NCBI GenBank assembly: GCA_027318915.1
Contig: DAHVOH010000025.1
Span: 1-41,782 of the forward strand
Direction: 5' to 3'
Length of the DNA: 41,782 nucleotides
From: Clostridiales bacterium
GTDB lineage: Bacteria; Bacillota_E; Sulfobacillia; Sulfobacillales; JAIMBI01
The notes under the pieces were generated by a model that saw only the letters and a program-made list of their open reading frames with translations, was not told where the DNA came from and ran no database searches. This document shows positions 17,734 to 26,435 of the stretch, piece after piece (position 1 is the first letter of the stretch; each line of letters begins with the position of its first letter). Both the position numbers and the translations under genes were made by a program.

Positions 17734-17819
17734 TGCCGATCCTCCCGCCCCGATAAGATGACGCGAACATTGCCCGCCGCCGACCTTGGCTGCTTCGGCT
17801 GCCATGGCTCTGGCAGAGC

Positions 17820-18641
17820 CTAAGGATCCGCGTCCGCCGATCCGTCCGTGGGCACGCTGGGCCACAAGGGGTCGCGCTTGTCCCAGAACGCCCGAATGCC
17901 CTCCCGAGAATCCTCCGACAGCGCCACCAAACTCACCATGTCCCGCAAATACCGAAGCGCCTGCGGATAGGGCAGATCCGCCATCTGATTGTGGGCTTCC
18001 TTGCCCAAGGCCGCAATGAAGGGGCTCTTGGTCGCCAACCGCTCGCAATAGGCCCGGCTCTCCTCTTCCAACGCGGCGCGGGGCACGACGCGGTTCACCA
18101 GGCCCCATCGCTCGGCGGTGGCCGCATCGATCCGGTCTCCGCTCCAGGCCAGTTCCAGTGTGCGGCGGCGACCGATGTGACGGCTGATGGCCGCCATCAC
18201 CACCATGGGAAACAGTCCAATGCTCACCTCGGGCAGGCCAAACACCGTGTCATCGGCGGCCCAGAGCAGATCGGCCCCCGCGGCCATGCCCATGCCGCCG
18301 GCCAAGGTGTAGCCGAAGACGGCCGCCAGCACCGGTTTCGGACACGCGGACAGCGCCTCCAACAGTCTGGCCATCCCCCCGAAATAACGCCGCATTCCCT
18401 CCACGCCGTTGATGGATTCCACCTCATGCAGGTCGGCTCCGGCGGAAAACGCCCGATCACCCGCGGCCGTCAGGCGGATGACCCGCACCGCCGGATCGGA
18501 CCCCAACTCCCCAAGGACCGCGATGAGCCGTTCAATCGTGGGGGAGTCGAGCGCGTTGCGACGCTCCGGTCGGTTCAGGCGGACGGTGGCGACCGGGCCC
18601 CGCTCCACCAGGACGGAGCTTAACCCGTCACTCTTGGTCAT
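17820..18641 (-). CDS. Enoyl-CoA hydratase family protein (LiuC/methylglutaconyl-CoA hydratase-like)
   Basis: This 273-aa crotonase-fold enzyme has the CoA-binding FSAGADLHEV and the oxyanion-hole region PVLAAVFGYTLAGGMGMAAGADL. The second catalytic Glu is present in FGLPEVSIGLFPM, but the first (Glu144 of the rat enzyme, in GGGCE) is Gly. That pattern also occurs in LiuC-type methylglutaconyl-CoA hydratases, so it fits the leucine-degradation setting. It is the last gene of the acyl-CoA operon; its ATG overlaps the end of the HMG-CoA lyase gene by 14 nt. In Bacillus subtilis the equivalent is YngF. Substrate assignment is inference from context. Confidence 0.85.
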   Translation of the reverse strand: MTKSDGLSSVLVERGPVATVRLNRPERRNALDSPTIERLIAVLGELGSDPAVRVIRLTAAGDRAFSAGADLHEVESINGVEGMRRYFGGMARLLEALSACPKPVLAAVFGYTLAGGMGMAAGADLLWAADDTVFGLPEVSIGLFPMVVMAAISRHIGRRRTLELAWSGDRIDAATAERWGLVNRVVPRAALEEESRAYCERLATKSPFIAALGKEAHNQMADLPYPQALRYLRDMVSLVALSEDSREGIRAFWDKRDPLWPSVPTDGSADADP

Positions 18642-19572
18642 GGTATGTCCCCTCTTTGCCCACCGGCACCATGCGTCCGCGCGCCTGCCGCACCCGGGAC
18701 GGCAGCGGATGCTCCAGCCAATGGCTCAGACGGTCCCCCAACGCCAACAGCGCGTCGAGATTGATGCCCGTGTCGACGCCCATCTCCTCCAGCAGATAGA
18801 CGGCGTCTTCCGTGGCCAGATTGCCGCCGGCCCCGGGGGAAAACGGCGACCCGCCGGTCCCACCCAGTGCGGTGTCGAAGTATGTCGCACCGGCGTCGAC
18901 CGCCGCCAGCAGGTTGGCCAACGCCGTGCCCCGGTTGTCGTGAAAATGCAGGCCCAAGTTCAGGCCCGGAAGACTGTTGCGGATGAGACGAATGCGCTCC
19001 TGCACCATGACGGGATTCGCCACGCCCACCGTGTCGCCCAGGGTGATTTCCCGGATGCCGAGCCCATAGAGCCGATAAGCCAAGTCCACGACGGTGGACG
19101 CCGGCACCGCGCCCTCATAAGGGCAGCCGAACGCCGTGACGATGACGGCGCCCACCGGGATGCCATGGCTGCGACCCAGATCGGTGACGGTCTGAAATTC
19201 CGCCAGGGAACTCGCAATCGTGCGGTGGACGTTCTTCCAGTTGTGGGTTTCGCTGGCCGAGACGAAGACGGTCAATTCATCCGGATCGTGCGCGACCGCG
19301 CGCTCCGCGCCTTTGACGTTGGGCACCAGCACTGAGTACTGGGTGCGCGACCGGCGCGTCAGGCGCCCCATGGTGTCCTCGGCGTCGGCCAGCTGGGGCA
19401 GCAGCTGGGGATTGACAAAGGACGTAGCCTCAATCCGGGGCACGCCGGCCCGGGCCAGCCCGTCAATCAAAAGCAGCTTGTCGTCTGTCGAGAGCACGCG
19501 CGGTTCCGCCTGCAATCCGTCTCGCGGCGACACGTCTCGAATCGTGACCTCTCTTGGCAATTCCAGAGACAT
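18628..19572 (-). CDS. HMG-CoA lyase family protein (YngG-like), Cys-to-Ser variant
   Basis: This is a 314-aa DRE-TIM barrel lyase. The N-terminal VTIRDVSPRDGLQAEPRVLS carries the catalytic Arg and metal-binding Asp; IEATSFVNPQLLPQLADAE follows; HFHDNRGTALAN supplies the metal His pair; and GAGGNLATEDAVYLLEEMG ends the active site. HMG-CoA lyase splits HMG-CoA into acetoacetate and acetyl-CoA, the last step of leucine breakdown. Unusually, the position of the active-site Cys in the loop GLGGCPY is Ser here (GTGGSPFSPG, near residue 240), which in the studied lyases greatly weakens activity. It may be a variant lyase or act on a related acyl-CoA. Starts at ATG 19572 after GGAGG, 104 nt from the carboxyltransferase. 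Confidence 0.85.
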   Translation of the reverse strand: MSLELPREVTIRDVSPRDGLQAEPRVLSTDDKLLLIDGLARAGVPRIEATSFVNPQLLPQLADAEDTMGRLTRRSRTQYSVLVPNVKGAERAVAHDPDELTVFVSASETHNWKNVHRTIASSLAEFQTVTDLGRSHGIPVGAVIVTAFGCPYEGAVPASTVVDLAYRLYGLGIREITLGDTVGVANPVMVQERIRLIRNSLPGLNLGLHFHDNRGTALANLLAAVDAGATYFDTALGGTGGSPFSPGAGGNLATEDAVYLLEEMGVDTGINLDALLALGDRLSHWLEHPLPSRVRQARGRMVPVGKEGTYHDQE

Positions 19573-19676
19573 CTTGACGCCTCCTTTGCATATGGGGACG
19601 GGACACGGACGGCGCCCTCAGCGGCGCCGGAAACTCCGGCACCATGCACACGGCCGATCCGGCTCCCCCGCCGGCT

Positions 19677-21194
19677 TCACACCGGATAGACCGGGTGGCG
19701 CCGCTCGCTGAACGCCCGGCCCTTGTTCTGGGACAAGCGAAACCGGTGCACCAGCTCGTCTCGAAGCCGGTTGGGCTCCACCAGCTCGTCCACCACCAAT
19801 TCCGCCGCCAAGCGGAGGATATCGATGTCGGCCTGATATTCAGCTTGCCGCGCCGCCACAAACGCCGGTCGCTCGGACTCCGCAAGCTCCTGAATGTGAT
19901 TGAAGTGGACGGCGTTGACCGCCGCCTCCGGGCCCATCACGGCGATTTGGGCCGTGGGCAGGGCCAGCACCGCATCGGAACCGAAAGCGGGACCGGCCAT
20001 CGCATACAGCCCCGCTCCATAGGCTTTGCGCACCACCACCGAGATCTTGGGCACCGTGGCCTCCGACACCGCCGCCACCATCTTGGCGCCGTGGCGGATG
20101 ATGCCGGCCCGCTCAACCCGGGAGCCGATCATGAAGCCGGGCACGTCGGCCAGAAACAGCAGGGGAATGTTGAAGGCGTCGCAGAGCGTGATGAAGCGAG
20201 CCGCCTTGTCGGCCGAGTCCACAAACAGCACGCCGCCTTTGACCTTGGACTGATTGGCCACCACACCGATCGGGCGCCCCTCCAGCCTGGCCAGGCCGAT
20301 GACCACTTCGGCGGCCCAGAGCGGCTTCAATTCCAGAAATGATCCTTGGTCCACCAGACCGCGAATCAATTGTTTGACGTCAAAGGGCACATTTTGATTG
20401 GCCGGCACCAGCGCATCCAGGTCCACCGGTTCGGGGGCGGCCGCGGCCACCACCGCCGGCTCGCGATGCCAGTTCTGGGGCATGTATCCGAAATATTGCC
20501 GCGCCCAGGCGATGGCGGTCTCTTCATCCGGCGCCAGGAGATCGCCGGTGCCGCTCACGGTGCAGTGCATCCGTGCTCCCCCCATCTCCTCCAGCGACAC
20601 CTTCTCCCCAATCACCATCTCCGCCATGCGGGGCGATCCGAGATACATGGAAGCGTTCTGGTCCACCATGATGACCACGTCGCAGAACGCCGGGATGTAG
20701 GCGCCGCCGGCCGCCGAGGGTCCAAACAGCAGACAGATCTGGGGAACCCGGCCGGAGAGCGCCACTTCATTGTAAAAGATGCGGCCGGCGCCCCGGCGGC
20801 CGGGGAACATGGCCACCTGGTCGGTGATGCGGGCGCCGGCCGAGTCCACCAGGTAGAAGATGGGGCATTCGCGCGCCAGGGCCTGCTCCTGCACGCGCAG
20901 GATCTTCTCCACGGTGCGGGCGCCCCAGGATCCGGCCTTGACCGTCGGGTCGTTCGCCATCACGACCACGGCTCGGCCCTCGATGGTGCCCGCCACCGTG
21001 ACGACGCCGTCGGCGGCCAGGTCGTCGGCCAGGGCATTGGCAAACAATCCGTCCTCCACGTAGCCCGGATCCAGCAACAGTTCCAGGCGCCGACGAACAT
21101 CCAGCTTGTGGTCCGCCGCCAAGCGATCGTGATAGCGGGCCGGGCCACCCGCCCGTGCGCGCGCCCGCTCGCGCCGGAGCTCCTCCTCGGTCAT
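19677..21194 (-). CDS. Acyl-CoA carboxylase carboxyltransferase (beta) subunit, YngE/MccB-like
   Basis: This 505-aa protein transfers CO2 from biotin on the carrier subunit to an acyl-CoA. It has the two crotonase-like halves of this family. In the first, YLVDSAGARITDQVAMFPGRRGAGRIFYNEVALSG and FGPSAAGGAYIPAFCDVVIMV; in the second, GLVDQGSFLELKPLWAAEVVIGLARLEG, GVVANQS, FLADVPGFMIGSRVERAGIIRHGAK and KAYGAGLYAMAGPAFGSDAVLALPTAQIAVMGPEAAVN. The GGAYIPA motif is nearer to methylcrotonyl-CoA carboxylase than to propionyl-CoA carboxylase. It overlaps the biotin-carrier gene by 4 nt (ATGA), so the two are coupled. No biotin carboxylase subunit lies in the window. Confidence 0.92.
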   Translation of the reverse strand: MTEEELRRERARARAGGPARYHDRLAADHKLDVRRRLELLLDPGYVEDGLFANALADDLAADGVVTVAGTIEGRAVVVMANDPTVKAGSWGARTVEKILRVQEQALARECPIFYLVDSAGARITDQVAMFPGRRGAGRIFYNEVALSGRVPQICLLFGPSAAGGAYIPAFCDVVIMVDQNASMYLGSPRMAEMVIGEKVSLEEMGGARMHCTVSGTGDLLAPDEETAIAWARQYFGYMPQNWHREPAVVAAAAPEPVDLDALVPANQNVPFDVKQLIRGLVDQGSFLELKPLWAAEVVIGLARLEGRPIGVVANQSKVKGGVLFVDSADKAARFITLCDAFNIPLLFLADVPGFMIGSRVERAGIIRHGAKMVAAVSEATVPKISVVVRKAYGAGLYAMAGPAFGSDAVLALPTAQIAVMGPEAAVNAVHFNHIQELAESERPAFVAARQAEYQADIDILRLAAELVVDELVEPNRLRDELVHRFRLSQNKGRAFSERRHPVYPV

Positions 21195-21424
21195 GCCGGA
21201 CGCCCGGATTCGGTGTCCACAATCACCAGCGGGTCGCCCTCATTGACGAACACGCCCTCGCTGGCCGCCACCTCCACCACGGTGCCCGCCACCTCACTCT
21301 CGACCGGAATCTCCATCTTCATGGACTCCAGTGTCACCACTTCCTGCCCCGGCTTCACCACATCCCCCACCTTTACCAGCACCCGAAACACGGTGCCCGC
21401 CAAACTGGCCTGTACAGCCTGCAT
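21191..21424 (-). CDS. Biotin carboxyl carrier protein (YngHB-like)
   Basis: This 77-aa protein is a stand-alone biotinyl domain. The sequence [21 protein letters not shown] leads to the biotinylation hairpin [11 protein letters not shown], with Lys36 as the biotinylated residue, and EGVFVNEGDPLVIVD closes the barrel. It would carry CO2 to the adjacent carboxyltransferase. The ATG at 21424 lies inside the 3' part of the upstream unknown frame, and its ribosome site is GAAGCGGGGGG. Confidence 0.9.
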   Translation of the reverse strand: MQAVQASLAGTVFRVLVKVGDVVKPGQEVVTLESMKMEIPVESEVAGTVVEVAASEGVFVNEGDPLVIVDTESGRPA

Positions 21425-22106
21425 GAGTGCCCCCCGCTTCTCTTGTCTCCAGCATGCACCAGCCGCCCGCGAAGACGCCCGGACGCATCTCCCTGCCCAC
21501 CCAGCAGCCGGCGTACAGGCGGGTGCTGCGCACCCTCCGGCCCTCCTGCCACGTGCTGGGCCGCTCAATCTCCCCCGCGCCGGCGTAGATGCCCAGCAAC
21601 TCGGGGGCAAACGCCCGTGACACCGCTCCATCCGTGTACCGGCCGGGATGTTCGGGATGCGGGCGCCACCACGGCCCCTCCCCGAATGGCCGGCCCAGCG
21701 CCCAGCTTGCCCAGGCCTGCACCGCTGCCAACGGCCCGGGCAGGCCCCGTCCATGCGCCCCCAGGGCGGCGGTCTCTGCCACCGCCGCCCCGAGGGCACG
21801 GTGGCTGAACACCCATTCCCCCCGCGTCCGGGGCCAGATCAAGGCCGGCGCCTCGGGATCCGGCAACGCTCCCGGTGAGGCCGCCGCCACGATCGCCGGC
21901 AATCCCCGGAGCCCGTCGGCATGCCACCGGACGGGGCGCCCCACCATCCACACGGCCAGCCACAGCGCGGGATCAATGGTGGCGACACTGACCGGATCCG
22001 GGCGGGCGGCCAGGAGAACGGCCAGACGACCGGCTCGATCCCAAGCCGCCCGAGCCGGATGACCGGCCGGCTGCGCGGCCGCCCAAGCCGGCACGCTGCG
22101 AATCAC
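21294..22106 (-). CDS. Unrecognised 270-aa protein, possibly a reduced acyl-CoA synthetase-like remnant
   Basis: The frame starts at GTG 22106, overlapping the acyl-CoA dehydrogenase stop by 4 nt (GTGA), a typical coupled start. No family is certain. The stretch [24 protein letters not shown] loosely resembles the ATP-binding region of AMP-forming acyl-CoA synthetases (ALIxYTSGTTGxPKGVxxSHRAL), but the Gly/Ser/Thr-rich loop is absent. In the Bacillus yng operon the equivalent position holds YngI (acyl-CoA synthetase) and YngH (biotin carboxylase). The last 131 nt overlap the biotin-carrier gene in another frame, and those final residues look like a shadow, so the original gene probably ended near 21430 and has suffered a frameshift or deletion. 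Could be a pseudogene. Confidence 0.5.
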   Translation of the reverse strand: MIRSVPAWAAAQPAGHPARAAWDRAGRLAVLLAARPDPVSVATIDPALWLAVWMVGRPVRWHADGLRGLPAIVAAASPGALPDPEAPALIWPRTRGEWVFSHRALGAAVAETAALGAHGRGLPGPLAAVQAWASWALGRPFGEGPWWRPHPEHPGRYTDGAVSRAFAPELLGIYAGAGEIERPSTWQEGRRVRSTRLYAGCWVGREMRPGVFAGGWCMLETREAGGTHAGCTGQFGGHRVSGAGKGGGCGEAGAGSGDTGVHEDGDSGRE

Positions 22107-23233
22107 CGCACCCCCAACACCGCGCGGCTGATGACCAGCCGCTGAATCTCCGACGTGCCTTCGCCAATCTCCAGCAACTTGGCGTCGCGCAGATATCGCT
22201 CCACGGGGTAGTCGCGCATGTAGCCCGCCCCGCCATGGACCTGCACGGCCTGCAGGGACGCCCGCATGGCCGCCTCCGAAGCGTAGAGTTTGGCCATGGC
22301 CGCCTCGGTGGCGTAGGGCCGATGCTGGTCCTTCAGCCACGCGGCCTTCCACACCATGTTGCGCGCCAACTCCACTTCCAGCGCCATGTCCGCGATTTTG
22401 AACTGGATGGCTTGAAATTCCGCCAAGGTTTTCCCGAACTGACGCCGCGTCTGCGCATAAGCGACGGTCGCATCCAGCGCCGCCTGGGCCACACCCACCC
22501 CGAGCGCCCCGATGCTGATGCGCCCGCCGTCCAGAATGTCCAGGAACTGGCGAAACCCGTGGGTCAGATCGCCCAGTACGTGGTCGGCGGGAACCCCCAC
22601 GCCGTCCAGATGCACTTCGCACGTCTCCGACGAGCGCATCCCCAATTTGCGGTAGTCGCACCGGACGGACAAGCCCGGCGTGCCCGCCGGCACGATGAAG
22701 GCCCCAATGCCCCGCCGATGGCGGGCCGTGACCACGATGTAGCCGGCATGCGCCGCATTGGTGATGTAAATCTTGGTGCCGGTCAGGCGAAACCCATCCG
22801 CCGTCTCTTCAGCCGCGGTCTGCGTCCCGCCGGCATCCGATCCGGCCTCGGGCTCGGTGAGTCCAAAGGCCGCCAAATACCGCCCTTGCGCGGCGGGCAC
22901 CAAGTATTGGCGCTTTTGCGCATCGGTCCCGAACAGGTACAGCGGCGAGCAGCCCAGCGACACGTGCGCGGCAAACCCGAGACCCAGCGAGGCGTCGACG
23001 CGGCTCACCTCTTCGACCGCCACGGCGTAGCTCAATGTGTCGCCACCCGACCCGCCCCACTCCTCCGGAAACGGCAGGCCCAGAAACCCCAGTCGGCCCA
23101 TCTCCTGCATGATGGCCCAGGGCATCTCTCCCGTCTCATCCCGAGCCGCGGCGCCGGGACGGACCACCTCGTCGGCGAAGGCCCGCACCGTCTCTCGAAT
23201 CAGCTGCTGCTCCTGGGTCAAGTCAAAATTCAC
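22103..23233 (-). CDS. Acyl-CoA dehydrogenase (YngJ/short-chain type)
   Basis: This 376-aa flavoprotein oxidises a short or branched acyl-CoA to the 2-enoyl-CoA. It shows the family in order: [35 protein letters not shown] (FAD and substrate binding), [79 protein letters not shown], and the C-terminal [27 protein letters not shown]. The Glu in GEGTSEI is at the standard catalytic position. In true isovaleryl-CoA dehydrogenases that position is Gly/Ala, so despite the leucine-type setting this enzyme looks closer to butyryl-type dehydrogenases. The start is GTG 23233 with GGGAGG upstream. It is the first gene of the operon. Confidence 0.9.
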   Translation of the reverse strand: MNFDLTQEQQLIRETVRAFADEVVRPGAAARDETGEMPWAIMQEMGRLGFLGLPFPEEWGGSGGDTLSYAVAVEEVSRVDASLGLGFAAHVSLGCSPLYLFGTDAQKRQYLVPAAQGRYLAAFGLTEPEAGSDAGGTQTAAEETADGFRLTGTKIYITNAAHAGYIVVTARHRRGIGAFIVPAGTPGLSVRCDYRKLGMRSSETCEVHLDGVGVPADHVLGDLTHGFRQFLDILDGGRISIGALGVGVAQAALDATVAYAQTRRQFGKTLAEFQAIQFKIADMALEVELARNMVWKAAWLKDQHRPYATEAAMAKLYASEAAMRASLQAVQVHGGAGYMRDYPVERYLRDAKLLEIGEGTSEIQRLVISRAVLGVR

Positions 23234-23265
23234 ACCCGTCGCCTCCCGTCGCCCGTCTCCCTTAC

Positions 23266-23293
23266 TCTATAGCACCGGCTTGCCCTTTTGGAA
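23266..23293 (-). promoter_or_regulatory. Promoter of the acyl-CoA operon
   Basis: On the minus strand TTCCAA (23293-23288) and TATAGA (23271-23266) are separated by 16 nt, about 33 nt before the first start codon. The match is moderate. In Bacillus the yng operon is driven by sporulation factor sigma-E; whether this site is sigma-A or another factor cannot be told. Confidence 0.4.
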
Positions 23294-23312
23294 GCCGCCG
23301 GCGACCGGCGTC

Positions 23313-24128
23313 TCAATGCCAGATCAGAAGCGCGCCGCCGGCCGCCACCGAAAGCGCCCCCGCGGCACCGGCCCATGACAGGCGCTCACGTAAGAAAAGC
23401 CATCCCACCGGCGGCGCCAGCGCCGGCGCCAGCTGGCGCAGCGCCAACACCGGACCCACCGGCGCCAGCTGATAGGCGTAGAGCAAAAGTAAGTAGGAAA
23501 CGAGGCTGGCGGCTCCACTCAGCATCGCCATCCAGAGCGGTGCCTCCGCGGTGACGCGGCGTGCCATCGGCGCCAGCAGCAGGCCCGCGCCCAGGAACTG
23601 GGCGGCCACATACGCGGGGGGCGTCACCAGGTGCATGGCATGGCTGTCCACCAGCGAGTAGCCGGTGATGGTGAGAGCCACCAGGAGGGCCCAGAGAACC
23701 ACGTCCCGCCGCACAGCCACGCCTCGCGCCAACACGGTCCCCATCATCCCCACCGCCACCAGCGCCATCCCCACCCAAGCCCAAGCGCCCGGAATTTCCG
23801 CGAACCACCACACGGCCAGCGCCGGCACCAGGATCACCGACCCGCCCCGGGACAGCGGATAGACCACGCTCAGGGCTCCGCGTCGGTAGGCGCTGGCCAG
23901 CGCCCAAAAATACACCGCGTGGATGAGCACGGTCGCCGCCAGCCAACCGGCTGCCGGCGCCAGGTTGCGGGAGCCCACCACCAGGGCGATGCACACGCCC
24001 AGCACGCCGCCCGCCAGCGTCTGCTGGCAGAGAAAGCGGAGATTGCCGGCGGTGCGGCGCAGCGCCGTATTCCAGCCGAGATGGAGCAGAGCCGACGCAA
24101 GGGCCAGCTCAGCCGGCAGCGCCCCCAC
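23313..24128 (-). CDS. EamA/DMT-superfamily transporter
   Basis: This protein of about 271 aa has roughly ten hydrophobic helices in two EamA halves. The first half contains FWALASAYRRGALSVVYPLSRGGSVILVPALAVWWFAE, the typical helix 3-4 pattern, and the second YLLLLYAYQLAPVGPVLALRQLAPALAPPVGWLFLRERLSWAGAAGALSVAAGGALL, the usual end. Such proteins export small metabolites or amino acids at the cytoplasmic membrane; the substrate is unknown. The start is uncertain: GTG 24128 follows a G-rich ribosome site, while GTG 24143 or ATG 24224 would add residues without family character. Confidence 0.82.
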   Translation of the reverse strand: MGALPAELALASALLHLGWNTALRRTAGNLRFLCQQTLAGGVLGVCIALVVGSRNLAPAAGWLAATVLIHAVYFWALASAYRRGALSVVYPLSRGGSVILVPALAVWWFAEIPGAWAWVGMALVAVGMMGTVLARGVAVRRDVVLWALLVALTITGYSLVDSHAMHLVTPPAYVAAQFLGAGLLLAPMARRVTAEAPLWMAMLSGAASLVSYLLLLYAYQLAPVGPVLALRQLAPALAPPVGWLFLRERLSWAGAAGALSVAAGGALLIWH

Positions 24129-24413
24129 CGCCCCACCCCCCACGAGACCGTTCTTGCCGCGGCCACTCGGCGCGGTCAAACCGCCAGTGAAGTCTGCCCC
24201 ACCGGGGCGACCGACGGAAGGCATGTCTCACCACTGTCCGGATCATGGGGACGTGGGCGGGCACGGCGTCCCCCACGGCCGCCGGAACGAGACCGGCGCG
24301 TTTGTCGGCGGGCCGCTCTGGCCGTCGTCGGGATGCGCCCCGGCCATCAGACCGGCCGGCCAGCGCGAGGGGATGCGGAGCGCCACCCCGGCCGTTGTCG
24401 GGCCCGCTCGCGG

Positions 24414-24998
24414 TCAGGACGGCGACAGCTCCGCATGCCGATAGCAGTTGACCTCGTGGTCCATCACCAATCCCGCCGCCTGCATGAACGCGTAGCAGAT
24501 GGTGGGTCCGACAAACTGGAAGCCCGCCTGCACAAGCGTCCGGCTCATCATCGTCGACGTCGGCGTGGACGCCGGCACCTGGTCCGCCCGAGTCCAGTGG
24601 TGAACCTCCGGTCGACCGCCGACGAAACCCCACAAAAACGCGTCGAGGGAACCATGCCGGTCCCGAATCCGGAGCGTGGCGCGGGCATTGCCCACCGCCG
24701 CCCGCACCTTGGCCCGGTTGCGGACGATGCGGGCATCGCGCAGCAGCCGCTCCACCTCTTCGTCCCCGAAAGCCGCGACGCGCTCCGGGTCGAATCCGGC
24801 AAACGCCTGCCGATAGCCGTCCCGCCGCGCCAGAATGATGCGCCAGCTCAGGCCCGCCTGCGCGCCTTCCAGCACCAGCAGCTCAAACAAGGTCCGGTCG
24901 TCGTGCTGGGGCACGCCCCATTCGGCGTCGTGATAGGCGATGGAAAGCGGGTCGGTGGCGGGCACCCACGCGCATCGGGAGCGGACCGGCGCGGCCAT
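24414..24998 (-). CDS. tag: DNA-3-methyladenine glycosylase I
   Basis: This 194-aa protein removes 3-methyladenine from alkylated DNA. It carries the Tag zinc-site residues and landmarks in order: RCAWVPATDPLSIAYHDAEWGVPQHDD (Cys and His ligands), LFELLVLEGAQAGLSWRIILARRDGYRQAFAGFDP, LRDARIVRNRAKVRAAVGNA, FVGPTICYAFMQAAGLVMDHEVNCYRH, with the final Cys and His ligands. Length is normal for the family. The gene stands alone. No SOS operator is seen upstream. Confidence 0.95.
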   Translation of the reverse strand: MAAPVRSRCAWVPATDPLSIAYHDAEWGVPQHDDRTLFELLVLEGAQAGLSWRIILARRDGYRQAFAGFDPERVAAFGDEEVERLLRDARIVRNRAKVRAAVGNARATLRIRDRHGSLDAFLWGFVGGRPEVHHWTRADQVPASTPTSTMMSRTLVQAGFQFVGPTICYAFMQAAGLVMDHEVNCYRHAELSPS

Positions 24999-25360
24999 AG
25001 CGTCTGCCTCCTCGTTGAGCGCGACCTGCGCGGCTTGTCGCCGCGCCTGCGCTCCTTACATCGTAGGCCATCGCGGCGACGGGTCAAATCTGTGCGGGAA
25101 GAGCGGCCGAGGCGCTGACCAATGCGCCGCCGTCCGGCAAATTTCGCCCCCGAGCCCAGGGATTGCCGGCTTTACCCAGGAGACACCAAGCGTTCTCCAT
25201 GTGTTTTCCCGTCGATTTCGGAGTATGGTGGGGAGGTGCCCAGTCGGCGTCGTCGCCACACGCGCGTTCGGGCCGGGCAGAACTCTCCGCTGTGGCGCGC
25301 GCGGAGCAGCCAAGCGCGCACGGCGTTTTCATCGCCAATCGTCGAAAGAGGAGGTTCTTC
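24999..25360. other. Divergent intergenic region between tag and the PrsA-like gene
   Basis: This 362-nt spacer should hold both promoters. A TATGGT-like -10 near 25222 on the plus strand is only a weak candidate. No gene or structured RNA pattern is recognised. Confidence 0.35.
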
Positions 25361-26308
25361 ATGCGGGCGCAGAGACGGGTGATCGCGGGCAGCGCCATGG
25401 CGCTGGCCTTAGGCATCGGTGTCGCGGGATGTGGGCCGGCGGCCAATCCCTCGGCGGCGGTGCTGGCCACGGTCAACGGCCAAGCCATCACCAACGCCGC
25501 CTGGCAGCAGACCGTCGACGGCCTGGGACTGTTGAGCGGTCAGAAGCTGCCGACCGATAAGGCCGACAAAAAGTCGCAGGTGGAGCAGTTGATGGTGTGG
25601 AGCGCGGTGGAACAGTGGACGCTCGGCCACCATCTCATCACCCGGCAGAAGGCCGCCAAAGAAGCGCAGGGATTGGTGACCGAGCTGGAGTCCGCGTCGG
25701 GCGGAAAGACGGGACTCATCGCGCAGCTGAAGTCCTACGGCCTGACCCTGACGCAGTTCCAGAGTTTTCTGACCGACCAGCAGATCCTGCAGACCGCCTT
25801 CAACAAGGAGACGGCCCATGTCGCCCCACCCTCGGCGGCCGTGGTCAAGCAGTACTATCAGCAAAACGCGAGCCTGTTTGCCCAGCCCCAGTCGGACCAG
25901 GTGCGCATTATTCTGGTCAAGACCAAGACGCTGGCCACGCAACTGGAGGCCCGCCTGCAGCACGGCGCAAGTTTCGCCGCCCTGGCCACCCAATATTCGC
26001 TGGACAAGACCTCCGCCAAAAACGGCGGCCAGGTCGGCAGCGTGCCCATCAGCACGTCGTCGGGCCTGCCCACCGGTTTCCTGAGTGTGTTAAGCGGGCT
26101 GAAAACCGGCCAATACGGCATCGCCGGCACCAGCAGCGGATACTACGTGATCCAGGTGGAGAAGATTACGCCGCCCTCCGAACAGCCGCTGTCGGCGGTC
26201 CAGTCCAGCATCGTCTCGCAGCTCGAGGCCAGCGCCAAGAACCAAGCTTTTCAGACCTGGGGCGCCAAGGTCGAGCATCAGATGAAGACGCATCTCTACC
26301 TGCCCTGA
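25361..26308 (+). CDS. PrsA-like foldase lipoprotein with parvulin (PpiC) domain
   Basis: This 315-aa lipoprotein should sit on the outer face of the membrane and help secreted proteins fold as a peptidyl-prolyl isomerase/chaperone. The signal peptide ends in a lipobox VAGC with Cys24. A SurA-N/PrsA-like region follows (ATVNGQAITNAAWQQTVDG, then VEQLMVWSAVEQWTLGHHLI), and then YYQQNASLFAQPQSDQVRIILVKTK leads into the parvulin domain at about 180-275 (HGASFAALATQYSLDKTSAKNGGQVG and GYYVIQVEKITPP). ATG 25361 is preceded by AAGAGGAGG at 6 nt, so longer upstream frames are discarded. It is followed by a 19-bp hairpin. Confidence 0.9.
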   Translation: MRAQRRVIAGSAMALALGIGVAGCGPAANPSAAVLATVNGQAITNAAWQQTVDGLGLLSGQKLPTDKADKKSQVEQLMVWSAVEQWTLGHHLITRQKAAKEAQGLVTELESASGGKTGLIAQLKSYGLTLTQFQSFLTDQQILQTAFNKETAHVAPPSAAVVKQYYQQNASLFAQPQSDQVRIILVKTKTLATQLEARLQHGASFAALATQYSLDKTSAKNGGQVGSVPISTSSGLPTGFLSVLSGLKTGQYGIAGTSSGYYVIQVEKITPPSEQPLSAVQSSIVSQLEASAKNQAFQTWGAKVEHQMKTHLYLP

Positions 26309-26318
26309 GGACCACCCG

Positions 26319-26361
26319 CGCGCAGAGAGGGACCCGGGGACACCGGGTCCCTCTCTGCGCG
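26319..26361 (+). terminator. Strong 19-bp hairpin terminator after the PrsA-like gene
   Basis: CGCGCAGAGAGGGACCCGG and its exact complement flank a 5-nt loop, beginning 11 nt after the stop codon. There is no real T run after it (TCCCCTCC), so it is either an inefficient intrinsic terminator or a 3'-end stabilising stem. Confidence 0.7.
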
Positions 26362-26435
26362 TCCCCTCCGCCGAGCCAGGAAGTTGATGGCCGGGTGGCG
26401 AAGGGGAATCGGGGGGTGATCCGACGATCGCGACC

